The notes beneath the pieces are model-generated. The model was not told the origin of the DNA, ran no database searches, and was given only the letters and a program-made list of their open reading frames with translations. Positions 10,138 through 21,347 of a stretch of DNA of 64,000 nt are shown piece by piece; position 1 is the stretch's first letter; every line of letters starts with the position of its first letter. The position numbers and the translations under genes are program-made. Source of the DNA: Pseudovirgaria hyperparasitica (taxonomy: Eukaryota > Ascomycota > Dothideomycetes > Acrospermales > Acrospermaceae); assembly GCF_010093815.1 (NCBI RefSeq), contig NW_022985551.1:1413311-1477310 (forward strand), read 5' to 3'.

Positions 10138-12324
10138 CTATGGTGCTGGGCATATTGTGTAGTCATCGGGGTTCATCCTCCGCTGGTGCTCATGGAAGTC
10201 GATGTTGGGTCTTCGAGGATTGATCTGGGCCATGTCTGCCCGTCTGCGAGTCTTTGCCTTTGACTTGTCCCGTGTCTCTTCCTGGACATCCCTGTTCGCA
10301 ATGGCCATTACGTAGCCTCTGTCATTTGAAACCTGGCAAGTTTGAGTCTGAACAACTGTGTTGTCTGACTCGGACGTAGCCGTTAGTTTGATGGTTGCGT
10401 GTTCTATAGCATGTGCTGCAGGGGCAAAGGCGACTCTCGCGACTGTTTCCTGCCCAAATCTGGCCGTGGCGAGTTCATTCGGAAGAACAATCTGCCATCC
10501 GGACCCATCTACTTCAGCACTTAGCCGATAAATGTCAGAACTTAAATGCAATGGTGCTCCACTTGCAGCTTCACCAGTGTTCTTCAAGATGAAAGTACAC
10601 GAGCCTCCTGATGGCGAGCCTGGTGATGCCTTGCCTTCAAGCAAGTCAACGCCATACTTGCTGGGAGCATGAACACTGCTCGTGGGCAAGAGAGACTTGA
10701 CGCCGACGGTGTAGTATAAGACACCACTTTCATCAACCTCTGGCTCAACAACGTAGAAGTGTAGATTGTTGGCCTCGTCAACGTACTCAAACTGACTTCC
10801 AGAACGTGTGCCGGCATGGAAAAGAGCATCCATGAGTTGCCGGTAGTCACCTACTGTCAACATGCTCTCGGTACCATCCGGCCGAACAAAGTCAACTACG
10901 TCAATGTCCTGGGGATTGGCATCAATGACCCACTGGAATGGCTGTCGCGCGTCCGATATCTGGCCTTTTGAGAGTAAGACCCCTGAGTCAGCTTGGAAGC
11001 TATCTGCACCGATGCGTTGAACAACTTCAAGATCGTAGAAATTGTATCCCCCAGCATCACACAGTGGATCTGTCGAGATATTGCAAGCAGGCGAGTCGTC
11101 AGAGTCGATATTGATGCGCAGACCCTTGAGGCCGTCTGGACCTTCATCGACGGCTCGTGCGGTGAGTCGAGCAACAAGAACACCAGAATATGCTGTGAGC
11201 TCCTCACGAGAAGTCATCAGCACACTTGAGTTGTCGACTAGGCCAAGTTGAAGCTTGTCTCGAACGGTGTGAAGTGATCCGAGGGAAGCCCCCTGAAGTG
11301 CTGGAATCTGCCATCGGGTATGTGGTCCCCCTGGTCCGTTGAAACTTCCACGAGACATCATACTCCAGGGGCCAGTATATGCACGGCGAGCTGGAAGTCC
11401 ATAGGGATTGTTGTAGTTGTCTCCAATGCCGATCAAATGGCTGAGTTCATGCGCGTAGACTGCAGCACCTGAACTCTCACCCTGTGTACTGCTTCCGCCG
11501 CCGGCATTTGGCCAAATCGATGCCGCACTGACCCAGCTCGTCCACTCAACATAGCGTGTCGCGGCGTAGTTGGTCAGGTTGCTCAGCCCTGCTGGAGGCC
11601 CAAAGTCTGCTGGTACATCCTCCTTGGTTTGGAACTTCATCTCGCCAAATTCTTGCCAGGTGGAAGATTCATCCTGACCTGCAGACAGTATGAAGACGAG
11701 CTCAAACGCGCTCGCTGTCTCATTACCAACATCTGCACGCCATGCACCCAGCGCGTCTGTTCGTAGGTCGACATTGCATGGTGCTTCTGGACATGCACCG
11801 GGATTCATGCCGTCCTCTGCATCATCAATACCATACTGGAAGCTTTTCCGGGGAAGTCGATAGGCTCCGAACGCAGTCAGATCGACACCGTATCGACCAG
11901 CAGAGTCCTCCATCCAATACTCATGCAGAGTATGCCCGTGGTTGAGGTCCTGAACTTTGTTCAAAAGATCACGGTAATAGCCAGGTACGTCTTCACGGGC
12001 GAGACTATTAACCACTGGTTGAGGATTGTCGAAAACAGTGTTCCCGGCAGCTTGCGTTATGGTGAAGTTCATGTCGGGGTAATCAACAGCCACGAGTGCG
12101 ATGTTGAAGTTGCGGACAGAGCCTCGTCGGCTCGCATCGTTCCATTCGATGCCTGGTACTGGCACATAGTCGTCCCAAGTCATCTGGTCAGGATTTTGCC
12201 AGTCTTGAAGATCCAGTATAGCGAACGGGTCATTCTTGCTCGTACTTGACCGTGCTGGCAGGGCTGAAGCGACGCATGAATAGGCTGTCAAGCCACGCAG
12301 GGCAAATCGAAGAACGCCGATCAT
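10138..12324 (-). CDS. Secreted M6-like zinc metalloprotease
   Basis: Single exon, 728 residues. The N-terminus (MIGVLRFALRGLTAY, ending near ALPARS) is a plausible signal peptide. The zinc site HELSHLIGIGD at residues 292-302 fits HExxHxxGxxD: two His ligands, the catalytic Glu, a turn Gly and a third ligand. The surrounding sequence (large catalytic domain, then a beta-rich C-terminal part with NTGEAASG and similar) matches the M6 / immune-inhibitor-A-like peptidase group as found in fungi. Several N-x-S/T sites suit a secreted glycoprotein. The likely role is extracellular protein degradation; a part in host interaction is possible but not shown. It faces the FAD monooxygenase, so the two 3' UTRs probably overlap. 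Confidence 0.85.
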   Translation of the reverse strand: MIGVLRFALRGLTAYSCVASALPARSSTSKNDPFAILDLQDWQNPDQMTWDDYVPVPGIEWNDASRRGSVRNFNIALVAVDYPDMNFTITQAAGNTVFDNPQPVVNSLAREDVPGYYRDLLNKVQDLNHGHTLHEYWMEDSAGRYGVDLTAFGAYRLPRKSFQYGIDDAEDGMNPGACPEAPCNVDLRTDALGAWRADVGNETASAFELVFILSAGQDESSTWQEFGEMKFQTKEDVPADFGPPAGLSNLTNYAATRYVEWTSWVSAASIWPNAGGGSSTQGESSGAAVYAHELSHLIGIGDNYNNPYGLPARRAYTGPWSMMSRGSFNGPGGPHTRWQIPALQGASLGSLHTVRDKLQLGLVDNSSVLMTSREELTAYSGVLVARLTARAVDEGPDGLKGLRINIDSDDSPACNISTDPLCDAGGYNFYDLEVVQRIGADSFQADSGVLLSKGQISDARQPFQWVIDANPQDIDVVDFVRPDGTESMLTVGDYRQLMDALFHAGTRSGSQFEYVDEANNLHFYVVEPEVDESGVLYYTVGVKSLLPTSSVHAPSKYGVDLLEGKASPGSPSGGSCTFILKNTGEAASGAPLHLSSDIYRLSAEVDGSGWQIVLPNELATARFGQETVARVAFAPAAHAIEHATIKLTATSESDNTVVQTQTCQVSNDRGYVMAIANRDVQEETRDKSKAKTRRRADMAQINPRRPNIDFHEHQRRMNPDDYTICPAP

Positions 12325-12924
12325 GGTACGAGACCGTGAACGTGAGATGCCTCTGAGCTAGACATTGTCAGAGCAGAGGCGAGTTGCTTATTTGAATGCC
12401 TGATCGGACGACTATCCAGGAGCGGGGAAGACGTTGCATGGTTGTGCAGAGCCACTGGGTTCGGTGTAGCCTAATGCAGCAGGCGATTCAGAGTTGCCAA
12501 GTATCCTGTGGAGAATGCCCTAGATGACTATCCTATCCCCGTGTATAAAAAGTATAGTAGATGAATTCCATTATCTGGGAAGCGAATCAAACCACAGGCG
12601 ACGCTCGTATGATCTTTTTGACAACCCACCTACCTTGTACGTTCCTGCGGCTGAAGATCTTGACGACATACGCCGTTGGGAACATTCGTCAGCCACCTCG
12701 AATCTGCAAGCGCGTGAAAAGCGATCTCTAATACTGTAGCTCAGGCAATAATGAAGTGAAGACTGAGTGAGCACGACGAACACGAGAGCTCGTTTGAGTC
12801 AAGCTGATCTTCACGATGGCTCGGCCGAGGGGTGAACAGTGTGTTTCAAGACTTCCTGCGCATAGGTGAAGCCTACCCGTCTGAGAATAACATAAATTAT
12901 CTATTCCCCCCACCTCTCAGGCTC
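12325..12924. other. Intergenic upstream of protease and tRNA
   Basis: 600 bases. A TATA-like TGTATAAAAAG sits on the plus strand at about 12541-12551 with no open gene just downstream. Otherwise nothing seen. Confidence 0.45.
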
Positions 12925-12996
12925 GGTGGGATGGCGAAATGGCATCGCGTTGCTTTCCGGTGGCAAAGATTGTGGGTTCGAGTCCCATTCTCATCG
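12925..12996 (+). tRNA. tRNA-Arg (anticodon CCG)
   Basis: A 72-nt cloverleaf can be folded by hand. The acceptor stem pairs 12925-12931 (GGTGGGA) with 12989-12995 (TCTCATC) using two G-T wobbles. The D arm is GCGA/TCGC with loop AATGGCA. The anticodon arm TTGCT/GGCAA carries loop TTCCGGT, so the anticodon is CCG, reading the Arg codon CGG. The variable loop is AGATT and the T arm is GTGGG-TTCGAGT-CCCAT. The discriminator base is G. There is no intron. A-box-like and B-box-like (GGTTCGAGTCC) promoter elements are internal. Confidence 0.9.
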
Positions 12997-13000
12997 TTTT
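12997..13000 (+). terminator. RNA polymerase III T-run
   Basis: Four T residues start right after the tRNA discriminator base, with a second TTTT at about 13003-13006. This is the usual Pol III termination signal. Confidence 0.65.
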
Positions 13001-13625
13001 GCTTTTAGCATTAATGTTTTGTGGATTAGAGGCGTCATTTTGGTTCTAGGAACATCAGAATGGCTGGTTTTGGCGGGGACGGGACTCAGGGGAGCAGGGC
13101 TGAGTTGCAGGCGTTACCGGTAGCCGAGCCAGTAGCGTGGTCGACTTTTGAACATGTTAAACCTAAGACATTTCTTTCTCTGTGGTTTTCCCAGTAAGTC
13201 AAGTTTGGAACAGATTTATTAGAGCTATATTAGAGCTATATTATAGCTAATGCTCTGGGGCGTCTTCTAAGAAGCCTGCATACGGATCATCCCATCCTGC
13301 AGCCATTCCTCTGCTTGACACAATGCGGTACGACACCCCCACTTTGATATGCCAGAACCTCCTGACAGATGGAGTCCATATCGACATCTAGCAACAAAGT
13401 TGTGTGCAGGCAGTCATGGGGCTTCAATCGTTGTATGCCGACACAATGCGCGTAGTCTGTTCATGGGAAATGCCTAAGTTGCTCACGAAAATAGGCCAAT
13501 CGAGGTGCAATCCCTCGCCATGGAAGTGATTTGCGCCCTCGTGTATGCATGAGCTCGCTAGTGGCAGTAAACACGTCTCGCAGACTGGTATTTCGATATG
13601 ATATTCGCAAGATCCCCTGGTTCTA
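13001..13625. other. Intergenic between tRNA and trimethyllysine dioxygenase
   Basis: About 625 bases. A short tandem duplication (TTAGAGCTATA-like) occurs at about 13217-13246. No gene seen. Confidence 0.4.
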
Positions 13626-15359
13626 ATGCATACCCAGCATACCGAATCCATACATTCCAACAAGGGATCTTTGAGCCATTTCGAAATACGCACCGATGGG
13701 ACACACCCTGCCATCTTTTCTTCACCATCCCAAGGGAACAGCGCTGCTCTTGAAGCAATGTGGGTGCCAAAGAACCTTGTCTCTCTTCGTCAAATGCTGA
13801 CATTTGTAGACCTCCTATATGGCTAAGGTTCGATGGCTGAGAGATAGTACAAGGCACCGTCGCCGCTAATCATATCTACTACAGGGACAACTGCCAATGC
13901 TCCAGCTGTGTTCATCAAGACACCAAGCAGCGAAACTTCGACACCTTTGAAGTAGTGTCCAAGAACCCCTTGATGACCAGACTAACGATGACCAGCTTCC
14001 ACCAAATCTGTCCTTCCAAAAAGTTGAAGAGGCTCAAAATGGATACCAAGTGCAATGTAAGCTTTGATGCAGTATACCAGTCACGTCTCGGTCTTGACTG
14101 CTTCATTAGGGAGCGATGGCCATGAGAGTTTTTACGAAAAGGACTGGCTGGCCAGAGCAGGTCTCAAAGAGACAAGTGCAATTCAGCAAGGGCGTGCGCC
14201 AAAGTAAGCACAACATATTACTGACTGACAAGATCATGAAGTAATGTCATGTCCTGTTAGTCCTGTTCTCTGGAATACCGATTATCTTGCAAAAGAAGGG
14301 GCCCCCTCTGTGCAATACGATGCAGTAATGGACCCGACTTCTGAAGAGGGTGTTCGCGAATGGGTCACTGCAATTGTAAGTGATCTGCTTCGCATGTAAG
14401 CCCTTTTTAATTTCGATAGCGAAACTTCGGTTTCTGTTACGTCGAGGGTGCCCCTGTCGACCCTGGAAAGACCCAAGAGCTGTTGGAACGCATCGCATTT
14501 ATTAGAGAGACGCATTATGGTATGTCTAATGGACTTTCACGTTCGCATAGCTGATTACAAGCAGGTGGCTTCTACGACTTTACCGCAGATCTGGCATCCA
14601 AAGACACCGCCTACACCTCCATTGCACTCCCAGCTCACAACGACAATACGTACTTTTCTGACCCATCTGGTCTGCAAATGTTCCATCTCCTGTCTCACAC
14701 AGAAGGTGAAGGTGGAGCTTCGCTACTGGTCGATGGATTCAGTGCGGCAAAAGAACTAAAGGAGACTGACCCAGAAGCTTACAAGATTCTAAGCGAAGTT
14801 CCTGTGCAGTTTCATGCCAGCGGGAATGAGGGCATCAGTATACAACCATATCAAGCCTTCCCAGTTTTCTTGCTCGATCCAGTCGACAAAGAGCTCATCC
14901 AAGTAAGATGGAATGAGTCGGACCGAGCAGCGTTGCAGATTCACCCTGCTGGATCTCAAAAATGGTATAATGCAGCCAAGTGAGTAAATACTCGGGTAGA
15001 ATGTCCCCACTGCTGACGGTGGTGCAGGAAGTTCGACACGCTGTTGAAGAGCGCAAAGTACGAATACTGGGAACAGCTTAAGCCTGGAAGGCCATTGAGT
15101 ATGTCTGGACCCCCCAGCTCTGAGTGATGCTTATAATGGCAGTCTTTGACAATTGGCGTATCATGCATGGTCGATCTGCTTTTACTGGGAAGCGTAGGAT
15201 CTGTGGCGGCTACAGTAAGTGGTTGGCGACAAGTATGCAGTCAGACTCGCCAACCTAATCAAATATGTGGCAGTTACTCGAGACGACTACATCTCGCGCT
15301 TCAAAATGCTATACTACGGCCCGGAGCATGTGTTGAAGAACATTCATGTGGGCGCTTAA
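13626..15359 (+). CDS. TMLH: Trimethyllysine dioxygenase (carnitine biosynthesis)
   Basis: Eleven exons: 13626..13759, 13810..13827, 13885..13951, 13996..14056, 14110..14203, 14261..14375, 14420..14519, 14565..14979, 15028..15098, 15143..15214, 15274..15359. All ten introns are 44-59 nt and every phase matches, giving 410 residues. The enzyme uses Fe(II), 2-oxoglutarate and O2 to hydroxylate N6-trimethyllysine, the first step to carnitine. The N-terminal zinc domain shows WLRDNCQCSSC with C54, C56, C59. The catalytic facial triad is HND (H221, D223) and the distal His of NWRIMHGR (H367). The C-terminal GKRRICGGY and DDYISRF match the family closely. Exon 2 is only 18 nt and codes the core of PPIWLR. 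The start is less certain than the rest: the first 45 residues are poorly conserved. It lies head-to-tail with RPT5, 397 bases apart. Confidence 0.92.
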
Positions 15360-15756
15360 AATCACTGGAAATCTGAGGGAGGCTGGGTGATAACATGGCG
15401 AACGTGGCATACAAGAGCTGTTGTGTATCTCGCATTGAAACAGGGCTCGAATATAGTCTTAGCCTAGATGATACACTAATAACCATATATTGTTGCTTGT
15501 CTGACGGACATCCGATATTATATACATGTCTGCGCACGGACGTTATACGAACCGGAGTGAAGCCGCGACACTGATCCGGATTCGCGGGCAGAGCTCCAAC
15601 CTCGTCGTGCTCGTAAGCTTTGTTACCTACGCATTCGCCAGCCATATCTCATTCTACAACCGCCACACTCCGAATCCCTTTCTTCTCGACCACCTACGGC
15701 CAGTCTTTGCTACCAACAACCTGCCACTTTCTCTGTCCATAATCTAATACGACAAT
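15360..15756. other. Intergenic and RPT5 promoter
   Basis: 397 bases between two genes on the same strand. Pyrimidine-rich DNA at about 15640-15740 precedes the RPT5 ATG, as is common for constitutive fungal genes. Confidence 0.5.
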
Positions 15757-17274
15757 ATGGCAAGTCTCGAAGAGCTCGACGACTTGGAGCGCGAGATGGA
15801 CAAGGACCGGGACGAGAGCGATGATAAGGATGGCAAAAAATCATCCAAAGATGGGGATGCGGACATGAAGGATGCAGCTGAAGAGAAGGAAGAAGAAGTC
15901 CTCGACGTGGAGATCCTGAACTCTAGCACACGAGACATTATTGCTCGGCGGCGGTTACTGGAGAATGAACTGAGGATAATGCGGAGCGAGTTTCAACGAT
16001 TGAATCATGAAAAACAGACAATGCATGAGAAGATCAAGGACAACCAAGATAAAATCGAGAATAACAGGTACGTCTGTTCCCAACTGAACACTCGGCGACG
16101 AGCCCCATTCCTCAACACCCAATTACAAATACTGACTACATCACTAGGCAATTACCATACCTCGTAGGTAATGTCGTCGAAATTCTCGATCTTGATGTGA
16201 GTGCCGAGGCGGCTGAGGAAGGTGCAAATATTGATCTCGATGCCACTCGAGTTGGCAAGTCAGCCGTCATCAAGACATCCACCCGCCAGACCATCTTCCT
16301 GCCGCTTATCGGGCTCGTCGACCACGAGAAGCTAAAGCCTGGTGATCTCATCGGTGTAAACAAGGATTCCTACCTCGTACTAGATACCCTGCCCGCCGAA
16401 TATGACAGCAGAGTCAAGGCTATGGAAGTCGATGAGAAGCCAACAGAGAAATACACAGACGTAGGAGGTCTTGACAAGCAGATCGAGGAGCTGGTAGAGG
16501 CTGTGGTGTGGCCCATGAAGGAGGCCGAGCGATTCAAGAAGATCGGCATCAAAGCGCCGAAAGGTAGATCCATCGATATCTCCCTGCCTACAGCTGTACC
16601 TAATCATATTTCTCACAGGTGCTCTGATGTATGGTCCTCCGGGAACCGGAAAAACACTTCTCGCTCGCGCATGTGCTGCACAAACCGACGCCACCTTCCT
16701 TAAACTTGCCGGCCCACAACTTGTACAGATGTTTATCGGTGACGGCGCGAAACTTGTACGAGACTGCTTCGCCCTCGCAAAAGAGAAGGCACCTTCGATC
16801 ATCTTCATCGACGAACTTGATGCCGTAGGTACGAAGCGTTTCGACTCAGAGAAGAGCGGAGACCGTGAAGTGCAACGTACGATGTTGGAACTTCTCAACC
16901 AGCTTGACGGCTTCGCCTCAGACGACCGTGTCAAAGTCCTCGCTGCCACCAATCGTGTTGACGTGCTCGATCCTGCCCTCCTACGGTCCGGTCGCCTTGA
17001 TCGCAAGATTGAGTTCCCGCTCCCCAACGAAGAAGCCCGCGCCCAAATCCTTAGGATTCACAGCCGTAAGATGACGGTGGACGATGCGGTGAACTGGCCT
17101 GAGCTGGCACGCAGCACAGATGAGTTTGGAGGTGCGCAGCTAAAGGCTGTGTGCGTGGAGGCCGGTATGATTGCCCTACGAAGCGGGCAGGCAAAGATTC
17201 AACACGAGCATTACGTAGATGCCATTTCAGAGGTGCAGGCCAAGAAGAAAGACACGGTCAATTTCTACGCATAA
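15757..17274 (+). CDS. RPT5: 26S proteasome regulatory particle ATPase Rpt5
   Basis: Three exons, 15757..16067, 16148..16563 and 16619..17274; introns of 80 nt (GTACGT...CTAG) and 55 nt (GTAGAT...ACAG); 460 residues, slightly longer than yeast Rpt5 because of an acidic Lys/Asp/Glu-rich N-terminus. A coiled coil (about residues 50-105) is followed by the OB-like domain and the AAA+ module: Walker A GPPGTGKT (248-255), Walker B FIDELD with DE at 307-308, and arginine fingers in RSGRLDRK. The C-terminus ends FYA, the HbYX motif by which Rpt5 docks on the 20S core and opens its gate. The protein is essential for unfolding ubiquitylated substrates in nucleus and cytosol. The identity is secure. 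Confidence 0.97.
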
Positions 17275-17520
17275 CGATAGCATGACCAGGGGAATCCTCG
17301 GAGCGGCATATATAGCACAAATCGTAATAGAACGCTTGTTGAATAACATCATCAGGGTCGTATGCTTAACCTACTTGGATTATCACGCACATGATGTTAC
17401 GCACTGCATACCAGAAGCGCAGAATGATATGATCGAAACGTCAGAGCATCAATTGATACGTCGTTCTCGGTCTGTACACGTCAAAAATAGCAGACATACT
17501 TTGACTCGCTAAATGATGGA

Positions 17521-17942
17521 CGACGATGATGATGATGATGATGACAACAGTGATTTGCGAACAGGGGCCCCCCCTCCCCGGGGATAGAACGCACGACTAA
17601 TATCCTGCGCGGCCCTCCATGCATGCATGTATGTATATGTATGAGATACGAACCAACCAACCAACCAATCGACCAAGGAAACTCGTTTAATTATGTTTCT
17701 GGATTCCCCTCCACCACCACCACCACCACCCCGCGAATAATATTCAATGAATGCAGCAGAAACAAGGAGGAAGTAAGCGCTTTATGTCTTCTTTTTTCGG
17801 GAGAGGGGAGGGTAAGGGGGAATAACGTAGCGTGAGGTATGCATAAGGCGTCGCATTCGCTGTGAAGTCGCAGAAGAAGACTGACAGATAGACAAGACAG
17901 ACAAATAGACGGACAGACAGACAGGCAGGCAGACAGACAGCA
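17521..17942. repeat. Cluster of microsatellites between RPT5 and SRPK gene
   Basis: Within 420 bases there are (GAT)n near 17525-17543, (AACC)n at 17651-17668, (CCA)n at 17711-17730, and an imperfect (ACAG)n tract at 17881-17942. The gap between convergent genes (17275-18094) holds no gene that I can support. Confidence 0.85.
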
Positions 17943-18094
17943 GAACAAAAGCAGTCCAAGCATTTCCGGGTCACATATCATATCCATCCAGAAAAACCTA
18001 TGGTGCTGTGCATGTTTCCCATTGTCCGCTCCCACAATGGATCAGAATCTCCGCGAAATCATGCTCGTTATCCCTCTCACTGGTACTCCGCTTC

Positions 18095-20118
18095 CTACCG
18101 CGTCGTCTTCTTGACCTCCGTTGCCCAGCCATCGATACCCTCGCCTTTGCTCCCAACCGGTACGTTCAACTTGACATGATCCATACCCTTCGTGTTCTCT
18201 GTAAACGCATGACTGCTCATCCCGCCAGCATTGGCGCGGTCTGCAGGGATCAACTCCAACATCGGAAGTAGAAAGTCTCCAATGCGCTTAGCGTCCTCGG
18301 CAGAAAAGTGATATTTTTCTCTGAGAACATCAGGCAGCGCCCAGTGTCGTAGGCGGTGTATGTTGCGTAGCTCGCCCTTGCGGTTGAAGATCTCCTGCGA
18401 CCATTTGCCGGACATGCAGAGAGATTTGGGAAAGGTCCCGAGAAGCTCGATGATCTGGGCGATATGATCGTCGTCTTTGCCATATTTGGTGCCAGATTGC
18501 GGGTCGAAGAGGTAGTCGCCGGTAATCAGCTCGAATACCTACATACTGTTAAGTTCTGGACTGATGATGAACAACGTATAAATACCATTGCAGCCATGCT
18601 CCAGACATCTGTACTCGCGCCCCATTTAGCGCCGAGAATGACTTCTGGCGACCTATATTGCCTTGTCTGAATATCGTTGGTGAAGTGATGGCCGACCCAG
18701 CACGCATTGCCTAAATCAGCAATTTTAACAGATATGGTATCGAAAGAGAGATCGTCTGTGACTTTCTCGGCAGGACCTGGAGGGCTGGCATTCTTGTCGA
18801 GGCTGATGCCCGATACTTCCTTGGTGAGCAGGTCGCTATCATGCGTTAGCACTGTTTCAGAGACCTGAAGAGTTCGATCCACAAACGCTGTCTTTTCTCG
18901 CTGCTTCTGAGCCTCCTCTGCACCGATACCAAGTTTCTCTACCATGGAAAGACCAGCGGCTGGAGAAGATGTGCCTATTGAAACACTCGTTAAAACACAT
19001 TCTTCTGAATCCGGACTTTTACCTGACATGGGGTATTGTTTACCTGGTGAGTTTTCATTCATGACTTTGTTTAGAGAGCCGGGGAAGTTCATCAGATCGC
19101 TTTGACTGAAACTAGCATTGAGTGGACTCGGCAAGGGTTGTGATCCTGTAATCAGTGTGCGTCTTCTTCTTCGACCGTTCCTGTTATCGCCCTTGTCTTT
19201 GCCGGGTTCTGTGACGTGTGCCTTGACAATCTGCTCAACGTCGCCAATCTCGATGAGGACATTTTCGGGCTTGAGATCGGTGTGAATGATTCCGCATTCG
19301 CGGTGGAGATAATCCAAGCCCAAAAGGACTTGCTTTGTGATTTGTTTTACGAGTGGCATAGGGATGCCGCGGTGGTTCCATCTCTTGATTAAACCCAAGA
19401 GGTTTTCTCCCAACACCTCAAAGACCATACATACATGATTACCGTTAGGTCCTCGATGTGTGAACGAATCCAGTAGACTGACAACGTGTGCGCGACCAGG
19501 ATGGTCTTTGTTGGCCTCGACCACTCTTTTCAGCAATTTGATCTCGTCAATTGCGGTTTCCGTATAGTGAGTGGCAGAGCGTACTACTTTCAGTGCGACA
19601 TGTTTTCCGGTGGTGTTGTCCCGCGACAACCATACAGTCGAGAAATGACCCCAACCGAGTTTTCGAACGATTGTGTATTTACCGTCTTTGTATTGCTCTC
19701 CTACCTGCACGGGGTGGTATCCGCCTTTGCAGTAATCTTCTGAATCCTCTTCATCGGCGGTGTTCTCGGCTGCCTCGTCTGCCGACGACGAGGAGGATGA
19801 AGGTGATCGATTTATTTGTGAGGTGTAAGAAGGTTTGTGTTGTGACGAAGGAGAGTTTGCGCTGCGGAGCTGCGCGTCAATATAAGGTGGCATGTATGCG
19901 AGGCTGTAGGTCGAGCCATAGAGCGCTTGAACTTACTTGTGGTTGTAGCTGTAATTTGAAGCAGGACTGTTATCAGAGCTTTTCTGGCCATCGGTTGTGA
20001 TTATGGGTTTCAGATCCTGGCCCTTTCTGCGCTTCTTCTGGCCGTTCCCATTGGCAGCTTGCGCAACCTGCTTCGCCTTGTTGATGGCGGCCTTTTTAAT
20101 GTCAGAAGCGCCATTCAT
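18095..20118 (-). CDS. SRPK-type serine/threonine kinase
   Basis: Three exons: 19937..20118, 18586..19861 and 18095..18538; about 633 residues. The last intron is 47 nt (GTATTT...GTAG). The first intron starts with a clear GTAAGT; a phase-correct acceptor exists after 33 nt (too short to be likely) and after 75 nt (used here), so residues near the junction are tentative. The kinase domain is split as in SR-protein kinases: glycine loop KLGWGHFSTVWL, VAIK-like Lys in HVALKVV, catalytic loop HTDLKPENVL, then a roughly 150-residue Ser-rich spacer, and then the DLG motif in KIADLGNACW with TRQYRSPEV following. The spacer normally controls localisation. Substrates are expected to be RS-domain splicing or mRNA-export factors (yeast Sky1, fission yeast Dsk1). 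The C-terminal SGKWSQEIFN region is typical. Confidence 0.93.
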
Positions 20119-20282
20119 CTTGGCGTGTCCAGCACGGGACGACAGGGCAGATCGGTGTGAAGTTGGGCGGTGGCCAAAGGTCGGTCGAAGTGGGCAGCGA
20201 GGTCGATCACCGGGTGGTCGGAGCAGCGCGGAGCTCTGGTCGGGCTGTAATCATCGAAACCTGAAGCAGATAAAAGCCTCAA

Positions 20283-20360
20283 AGGCCAAGAAAGGGTACG
20301 TGAGAGTGTGAGAGAGAGTGAGAGTGGTTGAGAGGTGGTGGTGGAAGTAGCAGTGCAGAA
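20283..20360 (-). promoter_or_regulatory. CT-rich tract upstream of SRPK start
   Basis: The plus strand is a purine run of GAGAGTG-type repeats, so the coding strand of the kinase gene has a CT-rich tract about 165-240 nt upstream of its ATG. Such tracts are common in fungal core promoters and 5' UTRs. Role inferred from position only. Confidence 0.35.
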
Positions 20361-21347
20361 GAGAGAAGTGAGAGCTCAATCGCGATAGATGTGTAGCCGC
20401 CCGCCAGACGTGGGGTTGACGGGTTGACGAGGTGTGTCGGCAGGTCTGCCCCGTGCGCCCCTGACGCTAAAGCAAAAGAGTAACTTTACGGTTGTTGAAA
20501 AGGGCGCAACTCTGTGACTGGGTGAAAGTTAAACGGAGAATGGACTGTTATGTGCGTGTACAAGCGTGCAACTCGACGTTGTGTGTGTGTGTGAGAGTGA
20601 GTGCTTGTGGGCAGGAGGCAAAGTTGTTCACGGGAAGCAAAGCTGTTACAGCTCGTGCCGTGTCGGGGATGGCAGCAAAAGTCGTGTGGCGGGAAAAGCT
20701 TGTTATTGTTGTAAGTAGTAGGACATCCATTAATGATTCTGAGGCTCAACAAATGCTGCTTGCTACGCCCAGTTTCTCCGTCCTAATGACAATGATGGTT
20801 ATGATGACGATGATGACAATGATACGACTGGCTTAACCCTGGCCCGTGTACTACCATCAAGTACAGAATGTAGTGCCTGGTAGTATGTTCTCACTGACTC
20901 GGAAAACACGCTGTTCTACTCTTGTAAGCCGCGTATAGTCCTGCGTCGTGAAGATGTCTGATGCCCTTCGATATTCTCCGCTGCCTCCATTCCTAATAGC
21001 AGATAGGAGATTTGTCTCATGCTGATCGCATGATACTGGTTACAGCTCCTAGGCTCGATCTACCTACACAGTAGTACACTAGTGTGGTTCATGTCCCTCG
21101 GTTCATTCTTGTCGTGGACATTTTTCACCGCCTTGATGTGTAAAGCGGGCATCGAAACGAATGAATCGTTTCGAAGTCTGTCATTCTATGCGGTGTAGGA
21201 TTCCTACAAGCTATGATTACGTGGATGGTGAAAGTCATGGCGTCATGGCATTGCTGAATTCCTCTCTTTTCCTACCTACTTCCAGCTAAATGCACATACC
21301 TCATTTTGTTTTTCACCTCTAAAATATGGTAAGAGATGTAGTATGCA
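20361..21347. other. Intergenic, simple repeats only
   Basis: A (GT)n run at about 20579-20593 and an imperfect ATG/ACG repeat near 20793-20825. No supported gene. Confidence 0.5.
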
